Below are positions 1 to 10,754 of a stretch of 64,000 nt of DNA, in pieces. The notes beneath the pieces were generated by a model. The model saw nothing but the letters and a program-made list of their open reading frames with translations. It did no database searches and had not been told where the DNA came from. Location: positions 1,008,727-1,072,726 of the forward strand of contig OY723248.1 in NCBI GenBank assembly GCA_963210315.1, read 5' to 3'. Position 1 is the stretch's first letter. Each line of letters begins with the position of its first letter. This stretch comes from Rhynchopus euleeides. Lineage: Eukaryota > Euglenozoa > Diplonemea > Diplonemida > Diplonemidae. A program made the translations under genes and the position numbers.

Positions 1-86
1 TCATGGGTCTTGTCACGCTGTGCTGGCAGGCAAGCCACACACACTTCCCCACCCCCCACCCCACCCAACACATGCGTCTGCAGTTA

Positions 87-1267
87 CAGGGGATAAGATA
101 GGTCTGGTTTTCCGGTTTTCAAAACCAGGGTTTCCCGGTTCCCGGTTTTCTGAAAAAAAAAAAAAAGGTCGATCTCATTTTCGGCGTTTTTTTTGTGACT
201 TTGGGACAGTAAAACAGTCAGAAAAAACGCCATAAAAAAATAGAAAGTGACCCCATCGTGATCCGCACAGAGCTCAAATAGTCCAAAGAAGGCAGAGAAG
301 CGGAGAAGAAAAAATGGACCTAGCGGGTGGCCCGGTGGGTGGTGATGCCCTCGTCATGCAGGTCTCTTCTGTTTTGAAGGTGCACACATGGTGGACTCCA
401 GCCACCATGTCTAAGAGGGAGTCTAAGACTGCAGTCTGTACTGGATACGGGAGTCTATTTTCCAGCTAATTTACGCTAAGACTCCCGCTAGTTGAGACTC
501 ATGGGAGACACACGGTGTACTCCAGCGGAGGTAGGGTAACCTCCGCTGGAGTTCACCGTGTCGTCTGCCTCTGTGCAGCGTCACTCGGTGCCATCGAATA
601 CATGGCGACAGCCCACCAACTCGAGACAGATCTGCTTGTCTGGAGGGCTGAGACGAGAACACGAACGACTTTCAAGCAGTCTTGAAGGTCGCCAAGCCTA
701 TTGGGGGCAACTAACAGATGAGATTTGTTTGTTGCCTGTCGTCACAGCTAGGTGCCCATCTCCTCGACAACGGAATGTGTGCAGAGATCTCGTGGACCCT
801 TTGGCCATTCTGTCGTGCACCCACTCCACCCACAACGCACACCTATCACGAGTGGTCGCTCCCCCGTCCTCCTCCACCCTGAAGGTTGAACCCTCAAGGA
901 CCAGTGATCTCCTGCTGGCCGGGCTGCGATACAGCGAAGCCTTCCTACTTACAAGCGAATCCAGACTGTAGGGAACAGATGTTCACTACCGTGGCCTCCG
1001 GCGGCTGGGGGGCTCCGCCCCCCAGACCCCCCCTGCGTAAAAACATTGCACCAGACCTTTTTTGGCCGAGAGTCCAAACTTTCAAAGCAGCTGCTGCGCC
1101 TGCCCCACCAAGCAGCCTCAGTACGACAGGACGCGCGCAGGCACCGGGCCCTCTCAGATTCTGGGAGGGTTTGCGCGGGTCGCGCGCGCCGAAGGCGCGC
1201 GCGAAAAATTTTCAAAACCAGAAAAACCGGAAAACGGCGCCAGAAAAAAAGTCTATCTTATACCCTG
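87..1267 (+). mobile_element. Non-autonomous TIR DNA transposon, family 1 copy A
   Basis: The left end reads CAGGGGATAAGATAG and the right end is its near-perfect inverse, CTATCTTATACCCTG. The element is flanked by a 9-bp direct repeat, CTGCAGTTA, at 78-86 and 1268-1276, which I read as the target-site duplication. It is 1,181 bp and has no transposase frame. Inside are an imperfect hairpin of more than 20 bp per arm at 513-561 and a short hairpin at 387-411. It also carries the shared CCTCCGGCGGC/G-stem module at 973-1033 and a GC palindrome with 10-bp arms and a GAA loop at 1181-1203, followed by AAAAATTTTC. CAGGG ends suggest a hAT-like element, but a 9-bp duplication also fits Mutator-like elements. 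Copy B lies at 14215-15398 in the same orientation. Confidence 0.88.
973..1033 (+). repeat. Shared hairpin module, copy 1
   Basis: The sequence runs GAACAGATGTTCACTACC, then GTGGCCTCCGGCGGC, then a CTGGGGGGC/GCCCCCCAG hairpin with a TCC loop, then AGACCCCCC. The same block recurs ten more times in this window, always inside a TIR element. Confidence 0.9.
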
Positions 1268-1276
1268 CTGCAGTTA

Positions 1277-4200
1277 GAAAATCAAAAAAGAAAACAAAGG
1301 ATGGAAAAAAAAATACACCTCGGATGAATTCAAAAATGTGCGGCCCGACATCTCACTTCTGACCATCCGATGGCAGTCTGTGTTGTGTGGTTGAGAGTCA
1401 TCTGTAATCACGGGAAGGGGCGGGGCGTTGTCGGACGTAATCAATGCGGATGAGGAGAACAGGTAAGAAACAGAATGGGGCAGACGATATAAATGGGTAG
1501 AGGCACGAAAACGTTTAATCGACTGGCTGGGTGATGTATCCGCAGTAACCACACCCTTCCGTTCCTTCTTTGTCACACGAGCTTCTTTCAGAGATCTGCT
1601 TGTGGGGACAATTTTTAACGATCTTCGGGCATGCCCATTGGCCGTTGATTTACGGATGTACCCAATTGTCCGGATGGCGTATATCTCGGCGATTTCAAAA
1701 AAAATAGCAAAATGTTCTGAGGAGGACATCCGGTTGCGTGTCGTCTTTGAGACTACACGATTACTGCCGAAATAAAAAAGGCGGTCGTGTCATAGTACCC
1801 AGCAGCCTTCTCCCCGAATTGGGATCATCATGCCTTCTCTTTGGTGCGCTGTTCACTCACTTCATTTCAAAATTGATGAACACGATGAGGATGTTGATGG
1901 ATGAGTGCACGACCCCTCCATGGCCCTGTTGCGGATAGGAGAAGCAGCCCGAGGCTTGTGTTCTCATGTGAACAGACAGAGGAATGTCATTATTTGCCCT
2001 GTGGCTGGCACAGGGCAAATGTTACAGAAGGTGTGAGGAAAGCAGTTTGTGCCGACAACCACAAGCATGTGAGATCCCAGCTCCTGCAATCCGACGGAAA
2101 TATTGCTGGCGCACAGAACTTGCCCAGCCAGACTACACACGGGAAGGTGGCTGATACAGCCACCTCCTGCAAACACATCAAAGTAACCCCGTCCGTGCCT
2201 TCAGCGCTGCACCCTACTGTCGCAAGGTGTCGCAAGTGAGACGACAAGCCACATGCAACGCACGAACGCGGCTGTCCAGGCAGCGGGTGATCAGGGTCTG
2301 CTTCGTTCACATTACCAGACAAGGGTAGTTAGGTAAGGTTGAGTTCCGACCAACTTGCTCCAGCTAGGACCAAGAGTCGGGGTCGAGACCTTTTCCCAAG
2401 TTCTGACGGATTGATTGGGCTTGGTCTGAATATTTTCTTGTTGCGTTCATTCATCATTTCCCAAAGAAAACAGTAAACTTTAGAAGCCGCCACATGCGGA
2501 GCAGTGATGGTCGGAGGTGCTGCCAGCAGGCCGTGTACAGCTGGATGCGTCAGAGCGTTCTGCAGTTTCAACATACGAACGATTCATGTACACCATCCCA
2601 GGCCGGTCAAAGGGCCTTGGTCATTTTCGGCAATACCGAAACCTTTTATATTGGTACTGGGCAGTCACATCCTCCACCACCCGCCCACACTGCAGCTTTT
2701 TTTTTACAAACGAGTTCCTTTTTTTTGGATGTTTTTGGACAAGGGTTGCAGCAAAGAACACAAAACACTGCCGCCAGCAACAGGGGGGCGGCTGTCAACA
2801 TGCCACGCCAGGGGCACAAGGCAGGCTGATTGACACTGCCACACCGAGATACGGGAGAGCGGCACCTCATCATCCCAAAGTGGCGGATATCACATGAGGT
2901 CAGACCGTCGGCATCGAGAGGATACGTGGCGGCCAAGGTCGCGACAGTGCCAGGGAGGACGGTTTGTGAGACGCATTGTGAGACTCCGGTCGGTAACACA
3001 TCTGACTTGCAGGCGAGGTCATGGCATGGGAGGTGCCATTGAGCCATGCTAAGAAGCGTTGCTGGTTTTGTTTGGCGAGTTTAAATCTTCACTCAGCGGC
3101 GCAAAGGATGTGATTTGGTGTCAAAACGCAAAAAAATGCGCTCTGGTGTCTGCTTCAAGTGCCGATATTTTTGGCGTGACCCCCTCGCTTACAGCTCCGG
3201 GGCGCACAGGTGCTGCAAAGTCTGCCGAAACAAACACAAACACGATGCTGAACGCACCCAACAATTATCCGATGCATCATCACCCAAGCAGGTGACGTTT
3301 CATGAACACTGTTGAATGCAGAATTGTGGCGCCCCTCCAGCCCTCACCATCTCCCAATCTTTGTTGCGTTGAGGCTGCCTTGCAAATAAAGGATATGCAC
3401 GGGGCCATTAAAAACATGGACATCAGTGGGGTCGGGTGAGGACACTTCACAATCGAAAGGACGTAACAGAATCACCAGGAAGAGCAGCGACGCAACAGGC
3501 CAGATGCCTGTTCAGCCGACAATGAGGCCATAACGAACCGTTATGTTCCTTGAGCCAGAGAGAGCTGAATAGAGAGGGGTCTTCAGGTTCTTACAGCGAG
3601 CACACCTGCATCACACTGTATTGGAACAAACCTGTCCGACCCCGATGATATCGGTGTCAAGAGCCGTCATGAAAGGAGAGAGGGGAAACCCACAGAGCCG
3701 TGTGTGCAGGTGATCAAGGTGGAGCATTCACTACCGGGCACCGGGCTTTGCCTCCCATTACTCATTTTTCTTTGCAGTAGGTTGGGCTGTGATTTGTTTG
3801 GTTGTAGTGGGTTGCAGCTTGTTTCATCGTTGCATGGAGGGTAAACGATTGAGTAACAATGCTCCGTATTTATTGTTGGGCCATCGCCTGAGGACGACGA
3901 TAGAAGAATGCAGTGGGTTTTGTAACCCGGGCTACGCATAGGAACCCGTGGTCAGAGCGGGTACCGACTCGGCAGAGCGATCAGAATCATCTGGTGCAAT
4001 CAAACAGGATGCTGGCTGAAGGCCCCGATAAATACTCCGAACGCTCGAAGTCGACAACAGAAGCCCCATCCTCCTAACATTCGCCACAAAGGGTATTCGA
4101 GCCACTTGTCGGTCCAGAACATCCCAGAAACGATCCCTTGGATTTGGATTGGAGTAGCTGGGGGTTGCTGGGGCATTGCTCACTCTCTCGCGCTACCCCT

Positions 4201-5412
4201 GCAAAGCCCACACTCACACACAGTCACACACCGCTCAATATTGAGAGAACGTTTGTTCCGTACTCGGCAGGAACACCAAGGTCGGTTATTATTTTCTTTT
4301 GCATCAGGGATGGGTCGGGGGAAGCACGTGATATGAACAGGGGCAGGGTTTTATGGGTGATTTGTTCGTTGTCCAGCAGCGCAGCCGCCAACCTCAAGGC
4401 TGGAAGCTCCCGCTGCCTGTTTTACTCGGGAGGAGTGGCATCGCCAGCTGACAGACCAACTTCGGACTTCCAGGATGTCCCCTGGTAGCCCGTTTGCATC
4501 TGGGCAGACTCGTGTGTCGAAAGAAGTATGGTGTGACGGGGAACGACAAAATACTCGATGAAAATGACTGTTCATGTGAATCTGTTCTTGAATGATTGTT
4601 TTCTAATCTGTTAACTGTTCGAATGAATGGGGGTGGGGGAGTGGGAGATCGCAAACCCCAAACGGGCTGCAGATATGCGAGTGGTTTCTGATAAAACCAT
4701 GCATCACACACAGCCGCAAGAAGAAAAAAGCGATCGTCTGCAGAAGACTGGAGCGGGGGATTTGGGCACGCCAATTCCTTTTGCTATTTGACTCAAAACA
4801 CGATAACCATCTCATCACCCCACCCCCACCCCACCCCACCTCCCAGCCCCCCTTACAGAAACCCCTCTGACGTTGTCCTGCGCAACAGCGCTGTGAACAG
4901 AAGCCGCGATCAGAAGCGGGAGGCAACCGAGCGGCCCTGTTGAGCTCTGCCTCGCAACACTCACCCATCTCAGAGGTAACGAGGCGGGGTGTGGAAGAAG
5001 GGGGTGGGGGTGGTGGGGGTGGGCTGGGGCAATAGAAGAATCTGGGCCTCGTTACTCAGGTTACTCAGAACCGCCCGAAGACCACACACGAGTCCACGAT
5101 GCCTGCGAAGCACAGAGGACGGACCGTGCATTGTGGTGTTTGCAAACGTGCAACACAGAAATGAGAAGAGGTGGGGTCCTTGCGATAGAACTATTCAACT
5201 GACCAGGGGGGGGTGGGGGAACACATGACATGCCGCTAAAGTAAAACAAAGGAACTATGGTTTGACGTAAACGTGTAAGGGAAATCCGACAAAAAAATTG
5301 CTGTTACGTGGCACACAGCGCATTATTAACAACAGAAAAATTGGATTAGAAATCAGGTAAGCTTTGCCTTTGGGGAGCTGGAATAGAAAAGCTTACCAGC
5401 GACAGCTGGATC
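1277..5412. other. Gene-free anonymous DNA
   Basis: I found no supportable coding region and no recognisable repeat apart from a perfect hairpin at 1992-2020. Open frames here are short, overlap on both strands and lack family signatures. A short G/T-rich run lies near 5000-5030 and C-rich runs near 4810-4850. Confidence 0.5.
1992..2020. repeat. Perfect 12-bp stem hairpin
   Basis: ATTTGCCCTGTG pairs perfectly with CACAGGGCAAAT across the 5-nt loop GCTGG. It is isolated and not part of a recognised element. The stem is too short for a typical miRNA precursor. Its function is unknown. Confidence 0.6.
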
Positions 5413-5567
5413 GAAAGGGGAGGACACACGCGGGAACAAAGCCAAAAGATAGTGCCCCTTGGTTTTGTTGGAGCGCGGAACCCCACGCTGTGTGGGCACC
5501 ACCCCACCGGATAGGTGGTTGGTGGCGGGGGTGGGTGGGGTCGCAATATGCAGCACAGACACGGAAA
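5413..5567 (+). repeat. 150-bp direct repeat, copy 1
   Basis: This block is nearly identical to 7513-7665 and in the same orientation. It starts at GAAAGGGGAG and ends at CAGACACGGAAA, and contains the palindromic patch CCCACGCTGTGTGGG. Sequence outside the block is unrelated. No TIR or target duplication is evident, so the mechanism of duplication is unclear. Confidence 0.8.
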
Positions 5568-7085
5568 CTGGCTACAAGAAAAGCCAACAACGTTGGAACC
5601 ATCTTGGTAATGGAGGCACAGGCCAGTAGCTCCGAAAGGCAGCCGTACTGCGCCACACCAGGTGAAGGTGGTCAGCATTCGCGTAGCGCCATCCTCGTTA
5701 CGAAGAGACTGCCCAGCACTGTGATCCAGAGAGTGCCACTTGCGACGTGGCATCTCAGCAAGCAATAAAATCTCCTGCTGTGAGCTTTGTAGCTCACAAC
5801 GTGAGTCCCGTTTAGCTCACATTTTGTGTGGCAGTCAAAAAGAGAAAAGAATACTCGGTAAACAAGATACCTAGTGTTAGGAGTTCGTTGTATGTGTTGC
5901 ACTTGCTGATGTGGCAATTTTTTTTGTTTCTTCTTGTTGGGAGAGAGAGAGAGAGAGCAGTGCAGCCCCAGCCTTCCTGAAGGGCAGTCAGCTTTGCCTA
6001 GCACGTAATTTAGTCGTTTTTTTCTCATAGTTCATTTCAAAATCTGCAGGAAAAAAATATCTTTCATCCGTTCTGTCAGGGTTTCATTTTCTATTCTTGT
6101 TGATAGTGCGGTCCCAACCTCTTCTGACCCATGCTTTTGGAGGACCACCCGCCTCTGCCGTGTCTTGGTCGGAGGTCCATCTGCGAAGGATAATCTCAGT
6201 GAAGCACCCGAGCTTCACTCTGGGACACAGTGTGTCAATAGTGGCAGCGATGAGGGCAGATACAACAACATTGGCTGAATCCTTCACACTCGTCAGGCCT
6301 GGGTTGGGTACTTTTCCTATTTTTGCTGGCGTGTTTGCCTGGCCCCTTAGGCCGGTTCTGAAGAAGTGTTTGTGTTACTTCGCGACGCTTCGTCGCTCGT
6401 AACTAGTAAACCCCCCCCCCCCAGCCACAGCAGGCTGGGGAATCTGCGGCACACACAGTAAACATAACTCTCTACGAATGGCCTGAAAACAACAGCACTT
6501 CTGCCTTTGCCGCTGTGCTCAGCACCACTGCCATCACACGGTGACCCATGCGGAAAACGGAAACCAAAGGGTGCCTCAACACGTTGACTACCGGGGTTTG
6601 AGGAGGCGGAGTAACAAAAGCAGGGAAAATCAATCAAAAAAGCAGAGTTGATAGGGGCCAACCCCCCCCCCCTCTTGTGAGGTGGTGGGAAGGGGGAGGA
6701 GGGGGGTGGGGTGGGGTGGGGGACAACGGGGCGGAGTGTGGGGGGGGGGGGAGGGTATTTTGTATCCTCAGGGCAGGGTGGGGAAGTCGACAGCTCTTCT
6801 GCAGGGGAAGGGATGAGGGGTTTGATTGTCGGGGAGTGAAGGAATGGGTGGGGGGGGGGGGGGGTGGGGGGGGGGGGGTGGGGCGTTTTGGGGGGAGAGA
6901 GGTGCAAAGAGTGCTGGGGGCGATACACCTTAACCTTTTTAACCTTTCAACCTTAACATTTCTTGCTGCCGGCGGTTTGATCTACCCATCGACCCGCGCA
7001 TCAAAATCTGATCAAAAATATAATCAGAATCAGCTGGGGGTGAGCGGGGTCAAGTGAGGTGGGGGTGGGGGGTTTGATTGTCGAG
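5568..7085. other. Gene-free DNA with G tracts and a palindrome
   Basis: There is no supportable gene. The stretch has a GA-rich microsatellite near 5941-5956, an imperfect palindrome at 6374-6403, and long plus-strand G tracts from about 6660 to 6890. A degenerate TTTGATTGTCG motif of the G-tract-led repeat family B appears near 6820-6830. Confidence 0.5.
6374..6403. repeat. Imperfect palindrome with CTT/AAG apex
   Basis: GTTAC at the left pairs with GTAAC at the right, and GCGACG pairs with CGTCGC around a CTT loop, leaving a small internal bulge. A longer version of the same palindrome occurs at 57064-57101 inside the Tc1-like element, so this is a dispersed motif. Confidence 0.65.
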
Positions 7086-7088
7086 ATA

Positions 7089-7170
7089 GGGGGGGGGGGT
7101 AGTGAAATCGAATTTGAAGGGAGCACAAGAATGATCACCCTTCACTCGTCATGCAGGTTGTGTCTGAACA
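7089..7170 (+). repeat. G-tract-led repeat family A, copy 1
   Basis: A G run is followed by TAGTGAAATCG, then AGCACAAGAATGATCACCC, then TTCACTCGTCATGCAGG and TTGTGTCTGAA. The same order of blocks is found at 8325-8433 and 20669-20780. No TIR, tail or duplication was seen. Confidence 0.75.
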
Positions 7171-7512
7171 AGCAAGGGGGGGGGGTCTGGGCTGTCAAAA
7201 GTGAAGGTCATGCAAACAGGGGGAGGAAACGTTCACCAGGTGGGTCAAAATCGCTCCTTGAGAGGGGGAGGGGGCGGGGAGAAGCCTGGCAGATATATGG
7301 ATAGGAAATATGACAGCCCGATGTTGGCAACTAAAAGGGTCTGCTGATGCGTCTGATCAATATCTCTCCCCGCTCTACACAAAACACACACACACACACC
7401 CCACGCTCCGGCACCCGCTTTGCTTGCAAGGTCGACAGCAAAGCGCGGACCAAGGGGGGGAGCAGGGGAATATGCCACAAGGTTGATGAACATACATGTC
7501 AGATGGGCCAAA

Positions 7513-7665
7513 GAAAGGGGAGAACGCGCGGGAACAAAGCCAAAAGATAGTGCCCCTTGGTTTTGTTGGAGCGCGGGACCCCACGCTGTGTGGGCACCGC
7601 CCCACCGGATAGGTGGTTGGTGGCGGGGGTGGGTGGGGTCGCAATATGCAGCACAGACACGGAAA
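7513..7665 (+). repeat. 150-bp direct repeat, copy 2
   Basis: Near-identical to 5413-5567. The pair lies 2.1 kb apart in the same orientation, differing by a few substitutions and a small indel near the left end. Confidence 0.8.
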
Positions 7666-8324
7666 ACCAACAGCAACAGCAACCCTCCACCACCGTGTTG
7701 CGGAAAAAGGCAGACGCCACGCGTGGCATGGTTTGTTGCTCAACTTGGTGGTGCCATCTTCTGCACCCCGATCCAACAAAACAACAGCGATCCCATGCTT
7801 GGTGTAGCACAAAGGATCTGCATCAGGTGCAATCTGGGATGATCCCGACCGCGAGCAAAGACTGGCATAGACACAGCTGGTTGGCTGTGGGGGGAGGGGA
7901 GCGGGGGCATGCCTGCAGCAAAAAAATCTTGAGGATGAAAATTGCTTTCACTCCGCAGGAGAAAAGGGGGATGATGGGTGGCAGTCACATGACTCATGAA
8001 CGGATAAAAAATGGGTAAATGCGCACCGCAGCAAGGAGCACCGCCAGTGCACACCGGAGAGGGGGCAGTGGTGTGTGTGTGTATGGGGATGATTGTTGTT
8101 GTTTGGCGTCGGCTGAACCTGAGCTGCTGTGCAAAACTCGGATGTAACCACCGCTATCCACACATGCACACACACACGGCACCGATCCCCAACCAGCCTT
8201 AGTTTGAGCTCTCTTCTTCCAAGGATATATCAAAATTCAAAGTTGCGTACGCCTCAAGCCACAGAAGCTTCATGAACTCAAGGCGAACAGCATCGCACGA
8301 ATCTGGTTGGATGCAGGTGGAAGT
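7666..8324. other. Gene-free anonymous DNA
   Basis: No gene or clear repeat is visible. Short CA/TG microsatellite runs occur near 8070-8082 and 8163-8177. Confidence 0.45.
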
Positions 8325-8433
8325 GGGGGGGGGGGGGGTAGTGAAATTGAAGGGGGCACAAGAATGATCACCCTTCACTCGTTGTGCAGGTTGTGTCTGA
8401 AATCCAGTGTTTTTTCCGGCCTGTGTTGTGTTG
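8325..8433 (+). repeat. G-tract-led repeat family A, copy 2
   Basis: A G tract of more than ten bases is followed by TAGTGAAATTGAAGGG, ATGATCACCCTTCACTCG and GCAGGTTGTGTCTGAAATCC, then TTTTTTCCGGCCTGTGTTGTG. Relative to copy 1 it extends further at the 3' side, and that extension is shared with 20669-20780. Confidence 0.78.
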
Positions 8434-8505
8434 GATTGAAATAGAGGTCGAAGGAATCACAATGATGACCTCCCTTCAATCGTTATGCAGGTTGTGTCTA
8501 ACAAG
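8434..8505 (+). repeat. Diverged family A repeat, tandem to copy 2
   Basis: GATTGAAATAGAGGTCGAAGG, a diverged ATGATGACCTCCCTTCAATCG and GTTATGCAGGTTGTGTCT align to the central part of family A. It follows copy 2 directly, giving a head-to-tail pair. Confidence 0.6.
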
Positions 8506-9872
8506 TGGGGTGGGGGTGGTGGTTGTGTTGCTCCGGAGCATTCATGAAGAATTGATGAATGGCGACAAAGAATTAAGGATGTGGCGCGAAGGTTTGGATG
8601 ATCGCCCGAAGCACACCAGCAGCGACGCCTGCGGAACCGCGATACGCGGTGCGCAGGCAACACAATACGTGCAACGCAACCCCATTGCACTCTCGGGGGG
8701 GTGGGGAAGACAGGCCCAAAGGGCAGCAGCATCTTCTGGTTGCACCAGATGCTGCTTTCATACGCGATAAAGTGTGAAGGCCGTGTGTGCGGAAAACAAA
8801 ATGTGTGCGCCTCCAACCCAGCGGACTATTCGAACATGGAAATGCAGTGATTATGACGCGGCGGCCTTCCCCTCAGGCAGAAGTCCGAAAAAACTCCCGG
8901 GCGAGCGTAGTGGTGGGAAGCGCCAGTGCGTGGCCTGTGTGTTGTCCAGACTCCCTCCGGTAGGTGATGACGCGACCATGTCGTTCGACATTATCGAGGC
9001 GCATTTTGGGTGATAGAACTAGAACCGTGCGACGAGCAAAGTCTGTCAATGAAGGCAAATGGTGCGCAGCTACCCGATATGGCCATCACACCTGGTTCAC
9101 AGAGAGAGAAGAAATCAAACAGGTTTGGGCATTCGTTCGATGCCACTCCTGCACATACATGGCTTGCAGTATGCGATGTGGATGTGTAGAGATGAACCCC
9201 GTCTCTTCTTGTTTGCTGTTGTGGGCGATTCGTCGCCATGAAACAAAAATCCAAGACAATTATGGCGCCAAAACAGGGCCTGTGGTTCGGTTCATTCGCT
9301 ACGTTGTTACACTGCTGGGGAATTAGAAATGACCCAGCCGGCCAGGACCGGGGGTGCCCCCTCGCCACTAAGAAGAAGGCGTTATGGGGCATGTCTGGGG
9401 TTTGATGTGTTTCGGCCCACTGCGATGTCACGATACCTTGCCGTTGAGCGTGATGCTGCCTTGCAGATCCTTCAACTCACTTACAGGTACCGACGTGGGA
9501 GGCAGAGTGTTATATTTTGTTAACCACATATCCTCCTCTAGCGCAAACCGTGGGCTTACGGCGCACGCTCCGGGGGGTTGTGATGGATGACTTCATCCCA
9601 ACATTATGTGAAGACATCACTGCAAGGTACCAACGATTTGATCAGGGTTCTGAACCGGAAGAATTACGAGAATGTGTGCGGACAGGATACACTTTCAGTT
9701 CGGTCAGGGTGTGGGGTGGAAACCACGTTGTATTTTCTCGACGAGTGTGTGTGGTGTGGTTGTTTGCCGATTTTCACGGACATTATGCACTTTGTTGCAA
9801 GCAGGCACACACACACGGATCAGCCCTCTGTGAGGTGGCTGATGCTGGACGCTGGCAGCCCCGAGGAACTCG
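8506..9872. other. Gene-free anonymous DNA
   Basis: I see no gene, repeat or structural element that I can support in this stretch. Confidence 0.45.
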
Positions 9873-10210
9873 GGCCGCGTCCAGGCCTGTCGCTAACTTT
9901 TCGATTTTGGAGATTTGGTGGGTTGACGCTCCTGTTTTGGGGGGGGATCAGGGGGGAAAACACTAGGGGTCAATTTTTCTCGCGCGCGCTTCGCGCGCGC
10001 TCGTGTTGTTGCCAAATTTTCCCATCGGTGGACCACTAGGTGGGCACGGTGTGAGGCGCTGGGTTCCTTCCGTGGTTCCTCTCCCGCTCGCGCCGTCGGG
10101 TGCCGGAGGAAACCAAAAAATGGCTTTCGGGACCATGATTTCGACGCTGCCCCCTGATATGTCACGGCCGTCAAAGCGCAAGGACTTGGTTACTAGACGG
10201 GCACGCGAGA

Positions 10211-10271
10211 TGGGGGGTCTGGGGGGCAGGGCCCCCCAGCCGCCGGAGGCCACGGTAGTGAGCATCTGTTC
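10211..10271 (-). repeat. Shared hairpin module, copy 2
   Basis: Reverse complement of the module. The G-stem carries a GGGGGGCAGGGCCCCCC variant, followed by GCCGCCGGAGGCCACGG and TAGTGAGCATCTG. Confidence 0.88.
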
Positions 10272-10386
10272 ATTGTGGGCGTACAGATTCTGTGTGAGTT
10301 GGCTGCGTCCTCCTGAGGCTACTGGAGTGGGTGGATTCCCTGACCCGGTGGGAATCGAATGACTTGAGTACGAGACATACGCCACA

Positions 10387-10447
10387 GGGGGGTCTGGGGG
10401 GCGGAGCCCCCCAGCCGCCGGAGGCCACGGTAGTGAGCATCTGTTCC
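10387..10447 (-). repeat. Shared hairpin module, copy 3
   Basis: Second minus-strand module in the same element, with a canonical CTGGGGGGC/GCCCCCCAG stem. It lies about 116 bp from copy 2. Confidence 0.9.
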
Positions 10448-10754
10448 TGCAAAACCATACTCTCTTCGACGTCGACCCAGTGAAAGTGGGTTGACGCTTG
10501 GTCGACGCTTGGTGAGCGTCGACCCAGTGTAACCGGGCCAACGCTAGGTTAGCGTCGACCCAGTGTAATAAATGGGTTGACGCTTGGTCCAGGCTTGAAT
10601 GGCAACCCAGTTCCACTAGGTCGACGCTCCAAGCCTCGACCAAGCGTCAACCCAGTCCACTGGGTCGACGCTGGGTCGACGCTTTTTTATGGGGGGGGAA
10701 ACCCAAAATCACTGGGTCGACGGTCGACGCTTAGCGACATGCCTGGGCCGCGTC

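Larger units (their letters stand above)
9882..10745 (-). mobile_element. Non-autonomous TIR DNA transposon, family 2 copy A
   Basis: The ends are CAGGCCTGTCGCTAA on the left and the inverse of CAGGCATGTCGCTAA on the right, a 15-bp TIR with one mismatch. A perfect 9-bp target duplication, GGCCGCGTC, flanks it at 9873-9881 and 10746-10754. The element is 864 bp. About 300 bp next to the right end is a degenerate array of GGGTCGACGCTTGGT-like units in alternating orientation. It carries two copies of the shared hairpin module (10211-10271 and 10387-10447, minus) and a GC palindrome near 9980-10002. There is no transposase frame. It is the inverted twin of 29784-30647. Confidence 0.92.

Noticed and set aside
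3115-3315. Short Cys/His-rich plus-strand frame that might be a zinc finger
   Set aside because: The Cys/His spacing fits no known finger, and the frame is short and isolated.
6347-6928. 193-codon Pro-rich minus-strand frame
   Set aside because: An artefact of G-tract DNA on the plus strand. No motifs.
10340-10376. tRNA B-box-like ATTCGATTCCC (minus strand; also at 30167-30185)
   Set aside because: No matching A box or cloverleaf. Both copies belong to the family 2 element.
9963-10643. 226-codon minus-strand frame within the family 2 element (also 30144-30566)
   Set aside because: It spans the TCGACCCAGTG array and hairpin modules. Frame openness follows from the repeats, and no transposase motif is present.
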